From NCBI RefSeq assembly GCF_003252795.1, contig NZ_QEPQ01000001.1, forward strand, positions 1-64,000: 64,000 nucleotides of DNA, given 5' to 3'. Both the position numbers and the translations under genes were made by a program. The notes below the pieces were generated by a model. That model was not told where the DNA came from. It worked only from the letters and a program-made list of their open reading frames with translations, and searched no databases. Shown here in pieces: positions 1 through 9,806 of this stretch. Within the stretch, counting starts at the first letter, position 1. Each line of letters begins with the position of its first letter. The stretch comes from Haemophilus parainfluenzae (GTDB lineage: Bacteria > Pseudomonadota > Gammaproteobacteria > Enterobacterales > Pasteurellaceae).

Positions 1-233
1 CCGGAGTGGACGCACCACTGGTGTTCCGGTTGTGTCGCCAGACGCATTGCCGGGTAGCTAAGTGCGGAAGAGATAAGTGCTGAAAGCATCTAAGCACGAA
101 ACTTGCCAAGAGATGAGTTCTCCCTGTTTTTAAGACAGTAAGGGTTGTTTAAGACTAAGACGTAGATAGGTCTGGTGTGTAAGCGGTGCGAGCCGTTGAG
201 CTAACAGATACTAATTGCCCGAGAGGCTTAACT
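1..233 (+). rRNA. 23S ribosomal RNA, 3' end (partial)
   Basis: The sequence matches the last part of gamma-proteobacterial 23S rRNA, including the stretch around AAAGCATCTAAGCACGAA and the terminal GAGAGGCTTAAC. The 5' part lies outside the window. The exact 3' end is estimated from the E. coli gene, so it may be off by a few bases. It is followed by a spacer of about 150 bp and then 5S rRNA, the usual rrn order. Confidence 0.95.
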
Positions 234-384
234 ATACAACGCTCAAGGGTTTTGGGTGTTGGGTAAGACGAGAAGAAACTCAGAGACGAAAGAGAAAGTT
301 TTGAAGTTGAATCAGCTTGTTTGGTTGTTAGCACTAGAGATAGTGAGAGCAGAAAGAGATAGAAGAAGTTATTAAAGGAATAAT

Positions 385-500
385 CCTGGCGGCGATAGAG
401 CGGTGGTCCCACCTGACCCCATACCGAACTCAGAAGTGAAACGCCGATGCGCCGATGGTAGTGTGGGGCTTCCCCATGTGAGAGTAGGACACCGCCAGGT
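385..500 (+). rRNA. 5S ribosomal RNA
   Basis: Strong similarity to E. coli 5S rRNA: CCTGGCGGC at the 5' end, the block GGTGGTCCCACCTGACCCCA, CCGAACTCAGAAGTGAAACG, GATGGTAGTGTGGGG, and a 3' end GCCAGG that pairs with the 5' end. It is the last gene of an rrn operon. The ends are set by terminal pairing and may be off by 1-3 bases. Confidence 0.95.
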
Positions 501-511
501 ACTGAATGTAG

Positions 512-545
512 AACCCCGAGCTGAAGAGCTTGGGGTTTTGTTTTA
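512..545 (+). terminator. rrn operon terminator
   Basis: A hairpin with arms AACCCCGAGCT and AGCTTGGGGTT is followed by a T-rich tail, 12 bp after the 5S gene. It is a standard intrinsic terminator for the rRNA operon. Confidence 0.9.
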
Positions 546-621
546 TATAAAATATTAGAATTCATACATAAATGAGCCTAATAATGATAAAATCTTCGCC
601 TATTTCTAGATAGCAATAATT

Positions 622-2544
622 ATGAAAAAACAGATAAGTAAGATCTTTTCCAGTGATGGCGAATTGAGTAAGAATATCAAAGGATTTAAGCCACGAGCAG
701 AGCAGCTCGAAATGGCTCAATCAGTAGGATATGCTATTCAACATAAGCGACCGCTTGTTGTAGAAGCTGGAACAGGTACTGGAAAGACTTTTGCTTATTT
801 GGCGCCGGCACTCATTGCTGGAAAGAAAACGATTATTTCAACCGGCTCTAAAAATCTACAAGATCAACTCTTTTCAAGAGATCTACCTGCCATAAAAAAA
901 GCCTTAAATTATTCTGGAAAAATTGCGTTATTGAAAGGACGAGCCAATTATTTGTGTTTGGAGCGCCTGGATCAAGTTATTGCTCAAGGTGTGCTTGGGG
1001 ATAAATCTGTTTTAGCCGATTTAAGTAAAGTAAGAAAATGGAATAATGCGACGAAAACAGGTGATTTGACAGAATGTATTGAATTGGCTGAAGATAGCCC
1101 AATTTTGCCTCAATTGACGAGTACGGCAGAAAGTTGTTTGGGAACAGATTGCCCTAACTACGCTGAATGCTATGTAGCACAAGCTCGTAAAAAAGCGTTA
1201 AATGCAGATCTCGTTGTTGTAAATCACCATCTTTTCTTTGCTGATATGGCGGTAAAAGAAAGTGGCTTTGGTGAGCTTATCCCTAATGCAGAAGTTATTA
1301 TTTTTGATGAAGCTCATCAACTTCCCGATATTGCAAGCCAGTATTTTGGTCAATCATTAACCTCTCGCCAGTTATTTGATTTATGTAAAGATATCAATAT
1401 TGTTTATCGAACAGAATTGAAAGATATGCCACAGCTTGGCACTACTGCAGATACATTGCTTAAAGTTATTCAAGATTTCCGTCTTCTTCTTGGGGAAGGA
1501 AATCAGCGAGGAAATTGGCGTGAGCTATTTAAGCAAAGTGCGGTCAAAAAATCAGTTGAATTATTACAAGAAAAAATAGAGTTTCTTTCTGAAGTTATCA
1601 AGATTGCATTAGGTCGCTCTCAGACTTTGGATAGTATTTTTGAGCGCACTGAAAGTATCAAGAATCAATTAATTCGTCTTTGTGATACGGCCATTGTTGG
1701 CTATTGTTATTGGTACGAAAGTATGGGGCGACAATTTGGTTTGCATATTACGCCACTTACTGTCGCAGATAAATTTGGTGAACAGTTAAATAATAAAGAA
1801 GCTGCTTGGATTTTCACCTCAGCGACGCTTGAAGTCGGCGGCACTTTTAATCATTTTTGTCAGCGACTTGGTATTGAGCAAGCAGAACAAAAAATTCTTC
1901 ATAGTCCTTTTGATTATCCTAATCAATCGCTACTTTGCGTGCCACGTTATTTACCCGCAACGAATCAAAATAATACGTTACAATCTCTTGGTGAAATGTT
2001 GTTGCCTATCATTGAAGCGAATAAAGGGCGATGCTTTGTGCTTTGTACTTCCTATTTAATGATGAGAGGCTTGGCAGAGTATTTTAGAGAAAATAGTGAG
2101 CTTTCTATCTTATTACAAGGTGAAATGCCTAAAGCTAAATTACTCGAACAATTTATTCATGAAACCCATAGTGTATTGGTTGCCACCTCTAGCTTTTGGG
2201 AAGGCGTGGATGTCCGTGGTGATGCACTTTCCTTAGTCATTATTGATAAATTGCCTTTTACCGCACCAGATGAACCTTTACTAAAAGCACGTATTGAAGA
2301 TTGCCGATTACAAGGTGGCGATCCGTTTAATGATATACAAATCCCTGAAGCGGTTATTACACTGAAACAAGGTGTAGGACGTCTAATTCGAGATGTGACT
2401 GATCGTGGTGCAGTAATTATTTGTGATAATCGTCTTGTTATGCGAAATTACGGCGAAACCTTTCTAAAAAGTTTACCTAATTCAACCCGTACCCGAGATC
2501 TCAACAAAGTGGTACAATTCTTACAAAATGAGAAAATGGATTAA
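622..2544 (+). CDS. yoaA: ATP-dependent DNA helicase of the DinG/YoaA (XPD-like) family
   Basis: A 640-residue superfamily 2 helicase, close to the length of E. coli YoaA. The Walker A motif EAGTGTGKT is at residues 48-56 and the DEAH box at 229-232. Four cysteines at 112, 172, 177 and 183 have the spacing of the iron-sulphur cluster of XPD/DinG helicases. The C-terminal motifs ATSSFWEGVD and QGVGRLIRD are also present. The family unwinds DNA 5' to 3' during repair. The gene is the first after the rrn operon and its stop codon is two bases from the tsaB start, so the two are probably co-transcribed. YoaA is preferred over DinG because tsaB follows; full DinG proteins are longer. Confidence 0.92.
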   Translation: MKKQISKIFSSDGELSKNIKGFKPRAEQLEMAQSVGYAIQHKRPLVVEAGTGTGKTFAYLAPALIAGKKTIISTGSKNLQDQLFSRDLPAIKKALNYSGKIALLKGRANYLCLERLDQVIAQGVLGDKSVLADLSKVRKWNNATKTGDLTECIELAEDSPILPQLTSTAESCLGTDCPNYAECYVAQARKKALNADLVVVNHHLFFADMAVKESGFGELIPNAEVIIFDEAHQLPDIASQYFGQSLTSRQLFDLCKDINIVYRTELKDMPQLGTTADTLLKVIQDFRLLLGEGNQRGNWRELFKQSAVKKSVELLQEKIEFLSEVIKIALGRSQTLDSIFERTESIKNQLIRLCDTAIVGYCYWYESMGRQFGLHITPLTVADKFGEQLNNKEAAWIFTSATLEVGGTFNHFCQRLGIEQAEQKILHSPFDYPNQSLLCVPRYLPATNQNNTLQSLGEMLLPIIEANKGRCFVLCTSYLMMRGLAEYFRENSELSILLQGEMPKAKLLEQFIHETHSVLVATSSFWEGVDVRGDALSLVIIDKLPFTAPDEPLLKARIEDCRLQGGDPFNDIQIPEAVITLKQGVGRLIRDVTDRGAVIICDNRLVMRNYGETFLKSLPNSTRTRDLNKVVQFLQNEKMD

Positions 2545-2546
2545 TA

Positions 2547-3257
2547 ATGAAAAATATCACTTTATTAGCGCTTGATACTTCAACAGAGGCTTGTTCTGTT
2601 GCACTTTGGCATAAAGGCGAAAAAACATATTTAGATGAATTAGCACAACGTACACACACAAAACGTATTCTTCCAATGATTGATGAGTTGCTTGCCTATT
2701 CAGGTATTAATTTGAAGCAAGTAGATGCGTTAGCATTTGGACGCGGACCTGGTAGTTTTACAGGTATTCGTGTCGGTGCAGGGATTGCTCAAGGGCTTGC
2801 ATTTGGTGCTGATTTACCTGTTATTGCGGTATCAAATTTAACAGCAATGGCTCAGGCCGCATTTGAATTACATCAAGCTGAAAATGTGGCAGCTGCCATT
2901 GATGCGAGAATGAATGAAGTTTATTTTTCTCAAGTAAAACGAGAAAAAGTGCGGTCAGAATTGGGTGAGTTTTTCCAATGGAACCCTGTCATTGAAGAAC
3001 AAGTTTGCCAACCAGAAAAAGTACTTGAGCAATTTTCAGATTTAACTGCCTATCGAGTCGGCACTGGTTGGGCTGCGTATCCTCAATTTAAAGACAGTGG
3101 TTTAGAAGGGAGTGATATTATTTTACCTTCTGCACAATATATGCTTGAGCTTGCTTTAACAGATTATGCTCAGAATAAAGTCATATCCGCCTTAGAAATT
3201 GAACCGGTTTATTTGCGTAATGAAGTAACTTGGAAAAAATTACCTGGGCGTGAATAA
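2547..3257 (+). CDS. tsaB: tRNA threonylcarbamoyladenosine biosynthesis protein TsaB (YeaZ)
   Basis: 236 residues, similar in length to E. coli TsaB (231). The ASKHA-fold start DTSTEACSVAL and the family motif GRGPGSFTGIRVG (about residues 66-78) are clear. TsaB is the non-catalytic partner that holds TsaD in the complex making t6A at position 37 of ANN-decoding tRNAs; it lacks the metal-binding histidines of TsaD, as expected. It starts two bases after the yoaA stop and is followed by slp, an order also seen around E. coli yeaZ. Confidence 0.95.
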   Translation: MKNITLLALDTSTEACSVALWHKGEKTYLDELAQRTHTKRILPMIDELLAYSGINLKQVDALAFGRGPGSFTGIRVGAGIAQGLAFGADLPVIAVSNLTAMAQAAFELHQAENVAAAIDARMNEVYFSQVKREKVRSELGEFFQWNPVIEEQVCQPEKVLEQFSDLTAYRVGTGWAAYPQFKDSGLEGSDIILPSAQYMLELALTDYAQNKVISALEIEPVYLRNEVTWKKLPGRE

Positions 3258-3277
3258 TTTTTAAAAAGGAGTTGAAG

Positions 3278-3820
3278 ATGAATAAAAAAACAATCTTAGT
3301 TTTGACCGCACTTTCGGCCACATTAGTGCGATGTGTCAATGCACCGAAAGGATTGGAAAAAGAGCAGTTTACTTTAAAATCATTATCTTCAATTCAACCG
3401 AGTGATTATAGCTGTCAGTGCAAATCAATTCGTTTGGGCGGAAAAGTATTAACCGCACAAGCCTTGCCAAATAAAACTAAGATTGAAGTATTAAGCTATC
3501 CAGTTTATTCAAGCTCAGCAAAACCTATGATTGATGAACAACCTAATGGACGTTTTATTACTTATCTTGATGGTTTTGTGGAGCCAGAAAGCTTAAAAGA
3601 TCAATTTATTACAATTGGTGGTACCTTGCTGAAAACAGAACAAGGCAAGGTTGATCAAGCCAATTATATTTATCCGGTTATTAAAACCAATCATTATCGT
3701 GTCTGGAAGCTTTCACAAAGTTATTATTATCCAGATGATATGTGGGATGATTGGGGCTTTTTCGGTAGACGACCGTATTATTGGTATGGCGAGCCTGAAA
3801 TTCGCTATTATCTCTATTAA
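3278..3820 (+). CDS. slp: Slp-family outer membrane lipoprotein
   Basis: An ATG at 3278 is preceded by an AAAAGGA ribosome-binding site with a 7-base gap; a TTG six bases earlier is unlikely to be used. The 180-residue protein has a signal peptide ending in LVRC, after which PKGLEKEQFT and the rest resemble Slp/YeaY lipoproteins of the outer membrane. Arginine just before the cysteine is not allowed by the usual lipobox rule (Gly, Ala or Ser), so lipid attachment is uncertain. An uptake signal sequence (3305-3313) lies inside the signal-peptide codons. The C-terminus is rich in Tyr and Trp. Its role is unknown; family members are linked to stationary phase and acid stress. Confidence 0.85.
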   Translation: MNKKTILVLTALSATLVRCVNAPKGLEKEQFTLKSLSSIQPSDYSCQCKSIRLGGKVLTAQALPNKTKIEVLSYPVYSSSAKPMIDEQPNGRFITYLDGFVEPESLKDQFITIGGTLLKTEQGKVDQANYIYPVIKTNHYRVWKLSQSYYYPDDMWDDWGFFGRRPYYWYGEPEIRYYLY

Positions 3821-3866
3821 CTAAATGATAAAATTAAGAAAATTTTCCAAAGAATAAGGATAAAAA

Positions 3867-5555
3867 ATGGAAAAAGTTTGGTTTCAAAATTATCCAGAAG
3901 GTTCACCTACCACGCTGGATACATCCAAGTATGATTCGATTCTCGATATTTTAGATAAAGCAATTCGTGAGCACCCAGACCGTCCCGCCTATATCAACAT
4001 GGGGCAGGTTTTAACATTTCGTAAATTAGAAGAGCGTAGCCGTGCATTTGCCGCTTATTTACAAAATGAATTAAAGTTAGAACGTGGTGAGCGTGTTGCG
4101 TTGATGATGCCGAATTTATTGCAATATCCTATTGCACTTTTTGGTATCTTACGTGCGGGTTTGGTTGTGGTAAACGTGAATCCACTTTATACCCCGCGTG
4201 AATTAGAGCATCAGTTACAAGATAGTGGCGCAACAGCCATTGTTGTGGTTTCAAACTTTGCTTCAACCTTAGAAAAAATTGTATTTAATACTAAAGTGAA
4301 GCACGTTATTTTAACAAGAATGGGCGATCAGCTTTCTTTTGGTAAGCGTAATTTGGTCAATTTTGTGGTGAAATATGTTAAAAAGTTAGTGCCAAAATAT
4401 AAATTACCGAATGCCGTCACTTTCCGTGAAGTATTGAGTATTGGTAAATTTCGCCAATATGTTCGTCCTCAAGTAGATCGTGAAGATCTGGCTTTCTTAC
4501 AATATACAGGCGGAACGACAGGTGTTGCCAAGGGCGCTATGCTGACACATGGCAATATTATTACCAATATTTTCCAAGCTAAGTGGATTGCAGAGCCATT
4601 TATTGGCGATCATGCTAAGCAACGCGTTGCCGTACTGGCTTTACCGCTTTATCATGTTTTTGCCTTAACGGTAAACTGTTTACTTTTCTTAGAGCTTGGC
4701 GTGACTGCGCTTTTAATTACGAATCCACGTGATATTGATGGCTTTGTTAAAGAGCTCAAAAAATACCGCTTTGAAGCGATTACAGGGGTAAATACCTTGT
4801 TTAATGCGCTGCTTAATAATGAAAATTTCAAAGAAGTGGATTTTTCACGATTAAAACTTTCTGTTGGCGGCGGTATGGCGATCCAGCAATCAGTCGCAAC
4901 ACGTTGGCATGATTTAACCGGCTGTAACATCATTGAAGGTTACGGCATGACAGAATGCTCACCGCTAATTGCCGCTTGTCCGATTAATGTGGTGAAACAC
5001 AATGGTACAATCGGTGTACCAGTGCCAAATACTGATATTAAAATTATCAAAGATGATGGCTCAGAAGCACAACTTGGTGAAGCCGGAGAGCTTTGGGTTA
5101 AAGGTGAACAAGTCATGCGTGGGTATTGGCAACGTCCTGAAGCGACAGCTGAAGTGCTTAAAGATGGTTGGATGGCAACGGGTGATATCGTCATTATGGA
5201 CGAGAGCTATAGTCTCCGTATTGTTGACCGCAAAAAAGACATGATCTTAGTATCGGGCTTTAACGTTTATCCGAATGAAATTGAAGATGTGGTGATGCTA
5301 AATTATAAAGTTGCTGAAGTGGTCGCTATCGGTGTGCCACATGAGGTGTCGGGAGAAACCATAAAGATCTTCGTTGTGAAGAAAGATGATAGCCTCACGC
5401 GTGATGAATTACGCCAGCATTGCAGACAACATCTCACAGGTTATAAAGTCCCGAAAGATATTGAGTTTCGTGATGAATTACCGAAAAGTAATGTCGGCAA
5501 AATTTTAAGACGCATACTGCGTGATGAAGAAATAGCTAAACGCGCGCAACATTAA
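3867..5555 (+). CDS. fadD: Long-chain fatty acyl-CoA synthetase FadD
   Basis: 562 residues against 561 in E. coli FadD. The AMP-binding signature [12 protein letters not shown] is near residue 214, the adenylate motif YGMTECSP near 358 and the fatty-acyl motif DGWMATGD near 431, followed by [15 protein letters not shown]. The enzyme activates long-chain fatty acids with ATP and CoA at the inner membrane. In E. coli it feeds beta-oxidation; no beta-oxidation genes lie nearby, so here it may mainly recycle exogenous fatty acids into phospholipid, which is inference. It sits between slp and rnd, as rnd follows fadD in E. coli. Confidence 0.95.
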   Translation: MEKVWFQNYPEGSPTTLDTSKYDSILDILDKAIREHPDRPAYINMGQVLTFRKLEERSRAFAAYLQNELKLERGERVALMMPNLLQYPIALFGILRAGLVVVNVNPLYTPRELEHQLQDSGATAIVVVSNFASTLEKIVFNTKVKHVILTRMGDQLSFGKRNLVNFVVKYVKKLVPKYKLPNAVTFREVLSIGKFRQYVRPQVDREDLAFLQYTGGTTGVAKGAMLTHGNIITNIFQAKWIAEPFIGDHAKQRVAVLALPLYHVFALTVNCLLFLELGVTALLITNPRDIDGFVKELKKYRFEAITGVNTLFNALLNNENFKEVDFSRLKLSVGGGMAIQQSVATRWHDLTGCNIIEGYGMTECSPLIAACPINVVKHNGTIGVPVPNTDIKIIKDDGSEAQLGEAGELWVKGEQVMRGYWQRPEATAEVLKDGWMATGDIVIMDESYSLRIVDRKKDMILVSGFNVYPNEIEDVVMLNYKVAEVVAIGVPHEVSGETIKIFVVKKDDSLTRDELRQHCRQHLTGYKVPKDIEFRDELPKSNVGKILRRILRDEEIAKRAQH

Positions 5556-5624
5556 TTAAATCGGGGATATGTGTTCATATCCCTGTTTAGTCTGTATCTC
5601 TATTTGAAAATAAATCCTATTACA

Positions 5625-6776
5625 ATGATAAAAGAATGCCAAAATCAACCGCACTTTACGTTAATTCAAAATAATGAAGAACTGGCTCAGGTTTGCCAGT
5701 TAGCGCGTCAGCAAAGTGCGGTCGCTTTAGATACTGAATTTATGCGGGTATCGACCTATTATCCTAAATTAGGGTTAATTCAACTTTATGATGGTGAACG
5801 TGTTTCATTAATCGATCCTTTATCCATTACTGATTTTTCATCTTTTGTGGAATTGTTACGCGATGAGCAGGTAACAAAAATTTTGCATGCTTGTAATGAA
5901 GATTTATTGGTTTTCTTACAAGAGTTTGATGCACTTCCACAACCTATGATGGATACACAAATTATTGCGCGTTTTTTAGGTTTTGCTAATTCAGCGGGCC
6001 TGGCCAAATTGGTGTTACATTATTTAGGCATTGAAATGGATAAAGGGGCAACGCGTACAAACTGGCTAAAACGTCCACTTTCACCCGTACAGCTACAATA
6101 TGCCGCAGGGGATGTATGGTATCTCTTGCCGGTCTATCAAAAGATGCAAATAGAATTAGCGCAATCACCTTGGCTTCAAGCGGTAATTGATGATTGCCAG
6201 CTTGCAATTTCGAAAACCAGTAAATTAGACGATCGCGATCCAAATAAGGCTTATTTGGATATTCCGAATGTTTGGAAATTGAATCCGCTCGAATTAGCGC
6301 GTTTACAGCTATTGGCCAAATGGCGACAAGAAACGGCAATGGCTCGAAACTTAGCCCTTTCTTATGTGGTGAAATCGGATAACCTTTGGAAAGTCGCAAA
6401 AAATAATCCTCGTAATACCTCAGAAATGCTAGCGCTTGGATTATCTGAAAATGAAGTCCGTGTGCGTGGTAAAAAAATGCTTCAATTGTTAGCACAAAGC
6501 CGCCGAATTTCCCCTTATGATTATCCTAAACGTTTAGTGCGTATTGTGGATGATCCTCGTTATAAAAAGGCAATTCGATTGTTACAAGAAAAAGCCTATG
6601 AACTGACCCCAAAAGGATTAACCCTTGATATTCTGGCGAGTAAACGAAATTTAGAAGATCTCATCAAATGGGTTTGGCTAAAAAATGAAGATATGACCAA
6701 GCAGCCCGATCTGCTTTTAGGGTGGAGAAGAAAGATTGGCTTAAAGCTGGTTGAATACTTAAAATCTGTAGAATAG
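5625..6776 (+). CDS. rnd: Ribonuclease D
   Basis: From the ATG at 5625 the protein has 383 residues (E. coli 375). The 3'-5' exonuclease domain comes first, with the DEDDy residues in DTEFMR, HACNEDLLVF and AAGDVWYLLPVY, then HRDC domains in the second half. RNase D trims tRNA 3' ends. A GTG at 5571 in the same frame gives 18 further hydrophobic residues (FISLFSLYLYL) with no counterpart in the family, so the ATG is preferred although neither start has a strong ribosome-binding site. The coding region contains two uptake signals. Confidence 0.93.
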   Translation: MIKECQNQPHFTLIQNNEELAQVCQLARQQSAVALDTEFMRVSTYYPKLGLIQLYDGERVSLIDPLSITDFSSFVELLRDEQVTKILHACNEDLLVFLQEFDALPQPMMDTQIIARFLGFANSAGLAKLVLHYLGIEMDKGATRTNWLKRPLSPVQLQYAAGDVWYLLPVYQKMQIELAQSPWLQAVIDDCQLAISKTSKLDDRDPNKAYLDIPNVWKLNPLELARLQLLAKWRQETAMARNLALSYVVKSDNLWKVAKNNPRNTSEMLALGLSENEVRVRGKKMLQLLAQSRRISPYDYPKRLVRIVDDPRYKKAIRLLQEKAYELTPKGLTLDILASKRNLEDLIKWVWLKNEDMTKQPDLLLGWRRKIGLKLVEYLKSVE

Positions 6777-6794
6777 ACATTAAAAACAAGTCTA

Positions 6795-6836
6795 AAAATA
6801 ACCGCACTTTGAATTATCAAAAGTGCGGTTATTTTC
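6795..6836. terminator. Bidirectional terminator made of paired uptake signals (rnd / pta)
   Basis: A 16-bp perfect inverted repeat (6795-6810 and 6820-6835) is built from two opposite copies of the uptake signal AAGTGCGGT plus AT-rich flanks. It lies between the convergent rnd and pta genes and should terminate both. Confidence 0.88.
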
Positions 6837-6863
6837 TTTAGTGTTTTACAACGATGGTTTTAA

Positions 6864-8315
6864 TTAAACTTGAGCTGCTTGGATTGCAGTTAATGCGATG
6901 GTGTAGATGATATCATCCACTAATGCACCACGAGATAAGTCATTAACTGGTTTACGCATACCTTGAAGCATTGGGCCTACAGCGACTAAATCAGCAGAAC
7001 GTTGAACTGCTTTATAGCCGATATTACCTGCGTTGATATCAGGAAATACAAATACGTTTGCTTGGCCTGCTACTTTAGAATTTGGTGCTTTAGACGCTGC
7101 TACATCTTTCATAACCGCAGCATCGTATTGTAATGGACCGTCGATTAATAAATCAGGACGTTTTTCTTGTGCAATACGGGTAGCTTCTTTCACTTTCTCT
7201 ACAGATTGACCAGAACCAGAAGTACCGGTTGAGTAAGAAAGCATTGCCACTTTCGGATTTAAACCAAATGCTTTTGCAGATTCAGCTGATTGAATTGCGA
7301 TTTCAGCCAGTTGCTCTGCAGTTGGCTCTGGGTTTACTGCACAGTCGCCATACACTAATACTTGGTCTGGTAATAACATGAAGAATACAGATGAGATAAT
7401 TGAGCTACCTGGTGCTGTTTTGATGATTTGCATCGGTGGACGAATGGTATTTGCAGTGGTGTGAACGGCACCAGAGACTAAACCATCTACTTCGCCAGCT
7501 TCTAACATCATCGTACCTAATACAACGGTGTCTTCTAATTGTGCGCGAGCTTGTTCTTCAGTTAAGCCTTTAGATTTACGTAATTCAACTAAACGAGCAA
7601 CGTAGTTTTCACGTACGTCAGCTGGATTGATGATGGTTACGTCAGGACCTAAAGTCACGCCTTGTTCAGCCGCAACTTTTTTCACTGATTCAGGATCCGC
7701 TAATAATACAGATTTTGCGATACCACGTTCAGCACAGATTGCTGCCGCTTTAACAGTACGAGGTTCATCACCTTCTGGTAATACGATGGTTTTACTTGCT
7801 TTGCGTGCTAAATCGGTTAATTTGAAACGGAATGCTGCTGGAGAAATACGTGCTTCACGAGCAAGTGGTGCAGAGATTGCATTCGCTAATGCTTGCGCAT
7901 CTAAAGCTTTAATTTTGCCTGCTTGTGCACCAAATACACCTAAGATGTCAGCGTTGTTCACACCGCCAAATTCTGAAGCAACGGCTTCTACTAATGTGCT
8001 TTCTTCATTGTTTGCTACTAAGATGATTTGTGCATCTAAGGTTTGTGCAATTGCGAAGTTTAAGCTATTTGCAAAAGGTGCTTGAGCTGAAGGTTGAACA
8101 CCTTTAACAACCACTAAATTTGCATTTAATGCTTGGAAATCAGCAACGATTTTTTCTAATAACACGTCTTTTTGATTATTTGCGATTAATGCTTGAGCGG
8201 CTTTTACATCTTCTACTGCATTAAATACGACAGCGCCTGTTGTTTTAGCTGCGTCTAATGCTGCCGCTAAATTTGCTTCTGCGCTAGTTGGAATAAGAAT
8301 AACAGCTTTAGTCAT
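6864..8315 (-). CDS. pta: Phosphate acetyltransferase, naturally short form
   Basis: Converts acetyl-CoA and phosphate to acetyl phosphate, with AckA in the overflow acetate pathway. The C-terminal catalytic domain (about residues 155-480) is intact and very close to E. coli Pta, including [28 protein letters not shown] and [10 protein letters not shown]. The protein has only 483 residues, against 714 in E. coli. The start (ILIPTS) and the block [13 protein letters not shown] align with the E. coli N-terminus, but the P-loop-like glycine-rich start is replaced by [14 protein letters not shown] and about 200 residues covering the DRTGG region are missing before [13 protein letters not shown]. 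The reading frame is open throughout, so this is an in-frame loss and not a frameshift. Confidence 0.93.
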   Translation of the reverse strand: MTKAVILIPTSAEANLAAALDAAKTTGAVVFNAVEDVKAAQALIANNQKDVLLEKIVADFQALNANLVVVKGVQPSAQAPFANSLNFAIAQTLDAQIILVANNEESTLVEAVASEFGGVNNADILGVFGAQAGKIKALDAQALANAISAPLAREARISPAAFRFKLTDLARKASKTIVLPEGDEPRTVKAAAICAERGIAKSVLLADPESVKKVAAEQGVTLGPDVTIINPADVRENYVARLVELRKSKGLTEEQARAQLEDTVVLGTMMLEAGEVDGLVSGAVHTTANTIRPPMQIIKTAPGSSIISSVFFMLLPDQVLVYGDCAVNPEPTAEQLAEIAIQSAESAKAFGLNPKVAMLSYSTGTSGSGQSVEKVKEATRIAQEKRPDLLIDGPLQYDAAVMKDVAASKAPNSKVAGQANVFVFPDINAGNIGYKAVQRSADLVAVGPMLQGMRKPVNDLSRGALVDDIIYTIALTAIQAAQV

Positions 8316-8335
8316 TTTAACATACCTTTTAATGA

Positions 8336-8367
8336 ATGAAAAAACCTGCTGATTTCTCAGCAGGTTT
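8336..8367 (-). terminator. Hairpin with T-run between ackA and pta
   Basis: A perfect 11-bp inverted repeat (8342-8352 and 8357-8367) with a four-base loop is followed on the minus strand by six or more Ts. It lies 13 bp past the ackA stop and before pta, so it probably ends part of the ackA transcripts and lowers pta expression. Confidence 0.82.
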
Positions 8368-8379
8368 AAAGAAAGTTGA

Positions 8380-9585
8380 TTAGCCCGCTAAACGTGCTGT
8401 ATCTTGTGCAATTACTAATTCTTCGTTAGTTGGAAGAACGATCGCTTTGAATGTAGAGTCATCAGTAGTGATTACGCCTGATTTGCCAAAGCGAGCAGCA
8501 AGGTTACGTTCTTGGTCTAATTTGATACCAAATAATTTTAAGTGGCCTAATGCTAATTCACGAACGTGAGCTGAGTTTTCACCGATACCACCCGTAAATG
8601 CAATCGCATCTAAGTGATCATCACCTAAAACAGCCATATATGCACCGATGTATTTTGCTAAACGGTAGCTGTAAACATCTAATGCACGTTTTGCTTCTGG
8701 TTTAGATGTATCGTCGTAATTGTCTTCTGCATAACGACAGTCGCTTGTTACTTCAGTTAAACCTAAAAGACCTGATTTTTTCACTAAAGTTTCTTCGATT
8801 TGATCCATTGACATACCTAAGTTTTTGTATAGGTAGAAAACGATCGCAGGGTCGATGTCACCACAACGTGTACCCATGACTAAACCTTCTAACGGGGTTA
8901 AACCCATAGAGGTGTCGATACATTTACCGTTACGAACCACAGAAACAGAACCACCATTACCTAAGTGACAGATAATTGCGTTTACTTGGTCTGCTGGTTT
9001 GCCTACGTATTCAGCGACTTCACGAGAAACGAAGTAGTGGCTGGTACCGTGTGCACCGTAGCGACGTACGCCATGTTCTTTGTAAAGTGAGTACGGAAGT
9101 GCATATAAGTATGCTTCTTCAGGCATGGTTTGGTGGAATGCTGTATCAAATACAGCAACGTTCTTATCTTTTAAGTGTGGGAATGTTTTAAATGCTTCAC
9201 GGATACCGATTAAGTGAGCAGGGTTGTGAAGTGGTGCAAATTGCGCTGCATCTTCAATACCTTTAACCACTTCATCTGTGACGATAACAGATTGAGTGTA
9301 TTTCTCACCACCGTGAACGATACGGTGACCAATCGAGGTGATAGAGTTTTTAAGCTCATCAGTCATAATGTTTGACGCGATGAAGTTAAGCGCTTCTGTG
9401 TGCGCTGCACCAGCACCTAAATCTGCGCTACCTTTTTCACCGTTAAGTTTCCATTTGATACGAGCTTCAGGAAGATAAAATGCTTCTGCTAAGCCTGATA
9501 GTTTTTCTTCACCTGTTGCAGGATCAAGGATTGCAAATTTTAATGAAGAACTACCACAGTTAAGGATGAGAACAAGTTTTGACAT
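8380..9585 (-). CDS. ackA: Acetate kinase
   Basis: 401 residues from the ATG at 9585 (E. coli 400); an upstream in-frame extension of 14 residues has no family counterpart. The N-terminal motif [16 protein letters not shown] and the second signature [10 protein letters not shown] mark the acetate kinase family, and the C-terminal FTGGIGENS is the adenosine-binding part. The enzyme makes ATP and acetate from acetyl phosphate. It is upstream of pta on the same strand and divergent from yfbV, as in E. coli. A hairpin separates it from pta. Confidence 0.97.
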   Translation of the reverse strand: MSKLVLILNCGSSSLKFAILDPATGEEKLSGLAEAFYLPEARIKWKLNGEKGSADLGAGAAHTEALNFIASNIMTDELKNSITSIGHRIVHGGEKYTQSVIVTDEVVKGIEDAAQFAPLHNPAHLIGIREAFKTFPHLKDKNVAVFDTAFHQTMPEEAYLYALPYSLYKEHGVRRYGAHGTSHYFVSREVAEYVGKPADQVNAIICHLGNGGSVSVVRNGKCIDTSMGLTPLEGLVMGTRCGDIDPAIVFYLYKNLGMSMDQIEETLVKKSGLLGLTEVTSDCRYAEDNYDDTSKPEAKRALDVYSYRLAKYIGAYMAVLGDDHLDAIAFTGGIGENSAHVRELALGHLKLFGIKLDQERNLAARFGKSGVITTDDSTFKAIVLPTNEELVIAQDTARLAG

Positions 9586-9806
9586 AGGAACCCTATTTTT
9601 GATTGAGGTTAATAAAAATCTATTCAAAAGAACAGACTACAAATCTTGCATAGAATACACCTTTTGGCGTATAAAATAAATTCACTAGAAGGGAAAAATA
9701 CGATCTTTTATTAGAAAAGTTGAAAATTTCAACAGTTTCTAGTTAAGGATGACAATTAAACCTAAACTAGAGTATTATAAGTGCGGTTATTTTCTAGGAT
9801 GTTTTT

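Noticed and set aside
155-565. A 136-residue open frame on the minus strand across the rRNA genes
   Set aside because: It runs antisense through 23S, 5S and the rrn terminator. Structural RNA explains the sequence.
5986-6495. A 169-residue open frame antisense to rnd
   Set aside because: No recognisable family, no ribosome-binding site, and it overlaps a well-conserved nuclease.
7627-8085. A 152-residue open frame antisense to pta
   Set aside because: Shadow of the Ala-rich pta coding sequence with no family match.
6864-8315. Frameshift or truncation as the reason for the short Pta
   Set aside because: The start aligns with the family N-terminus, the frame is open and the missing part is internal, so an in-frame deletion explains it better.
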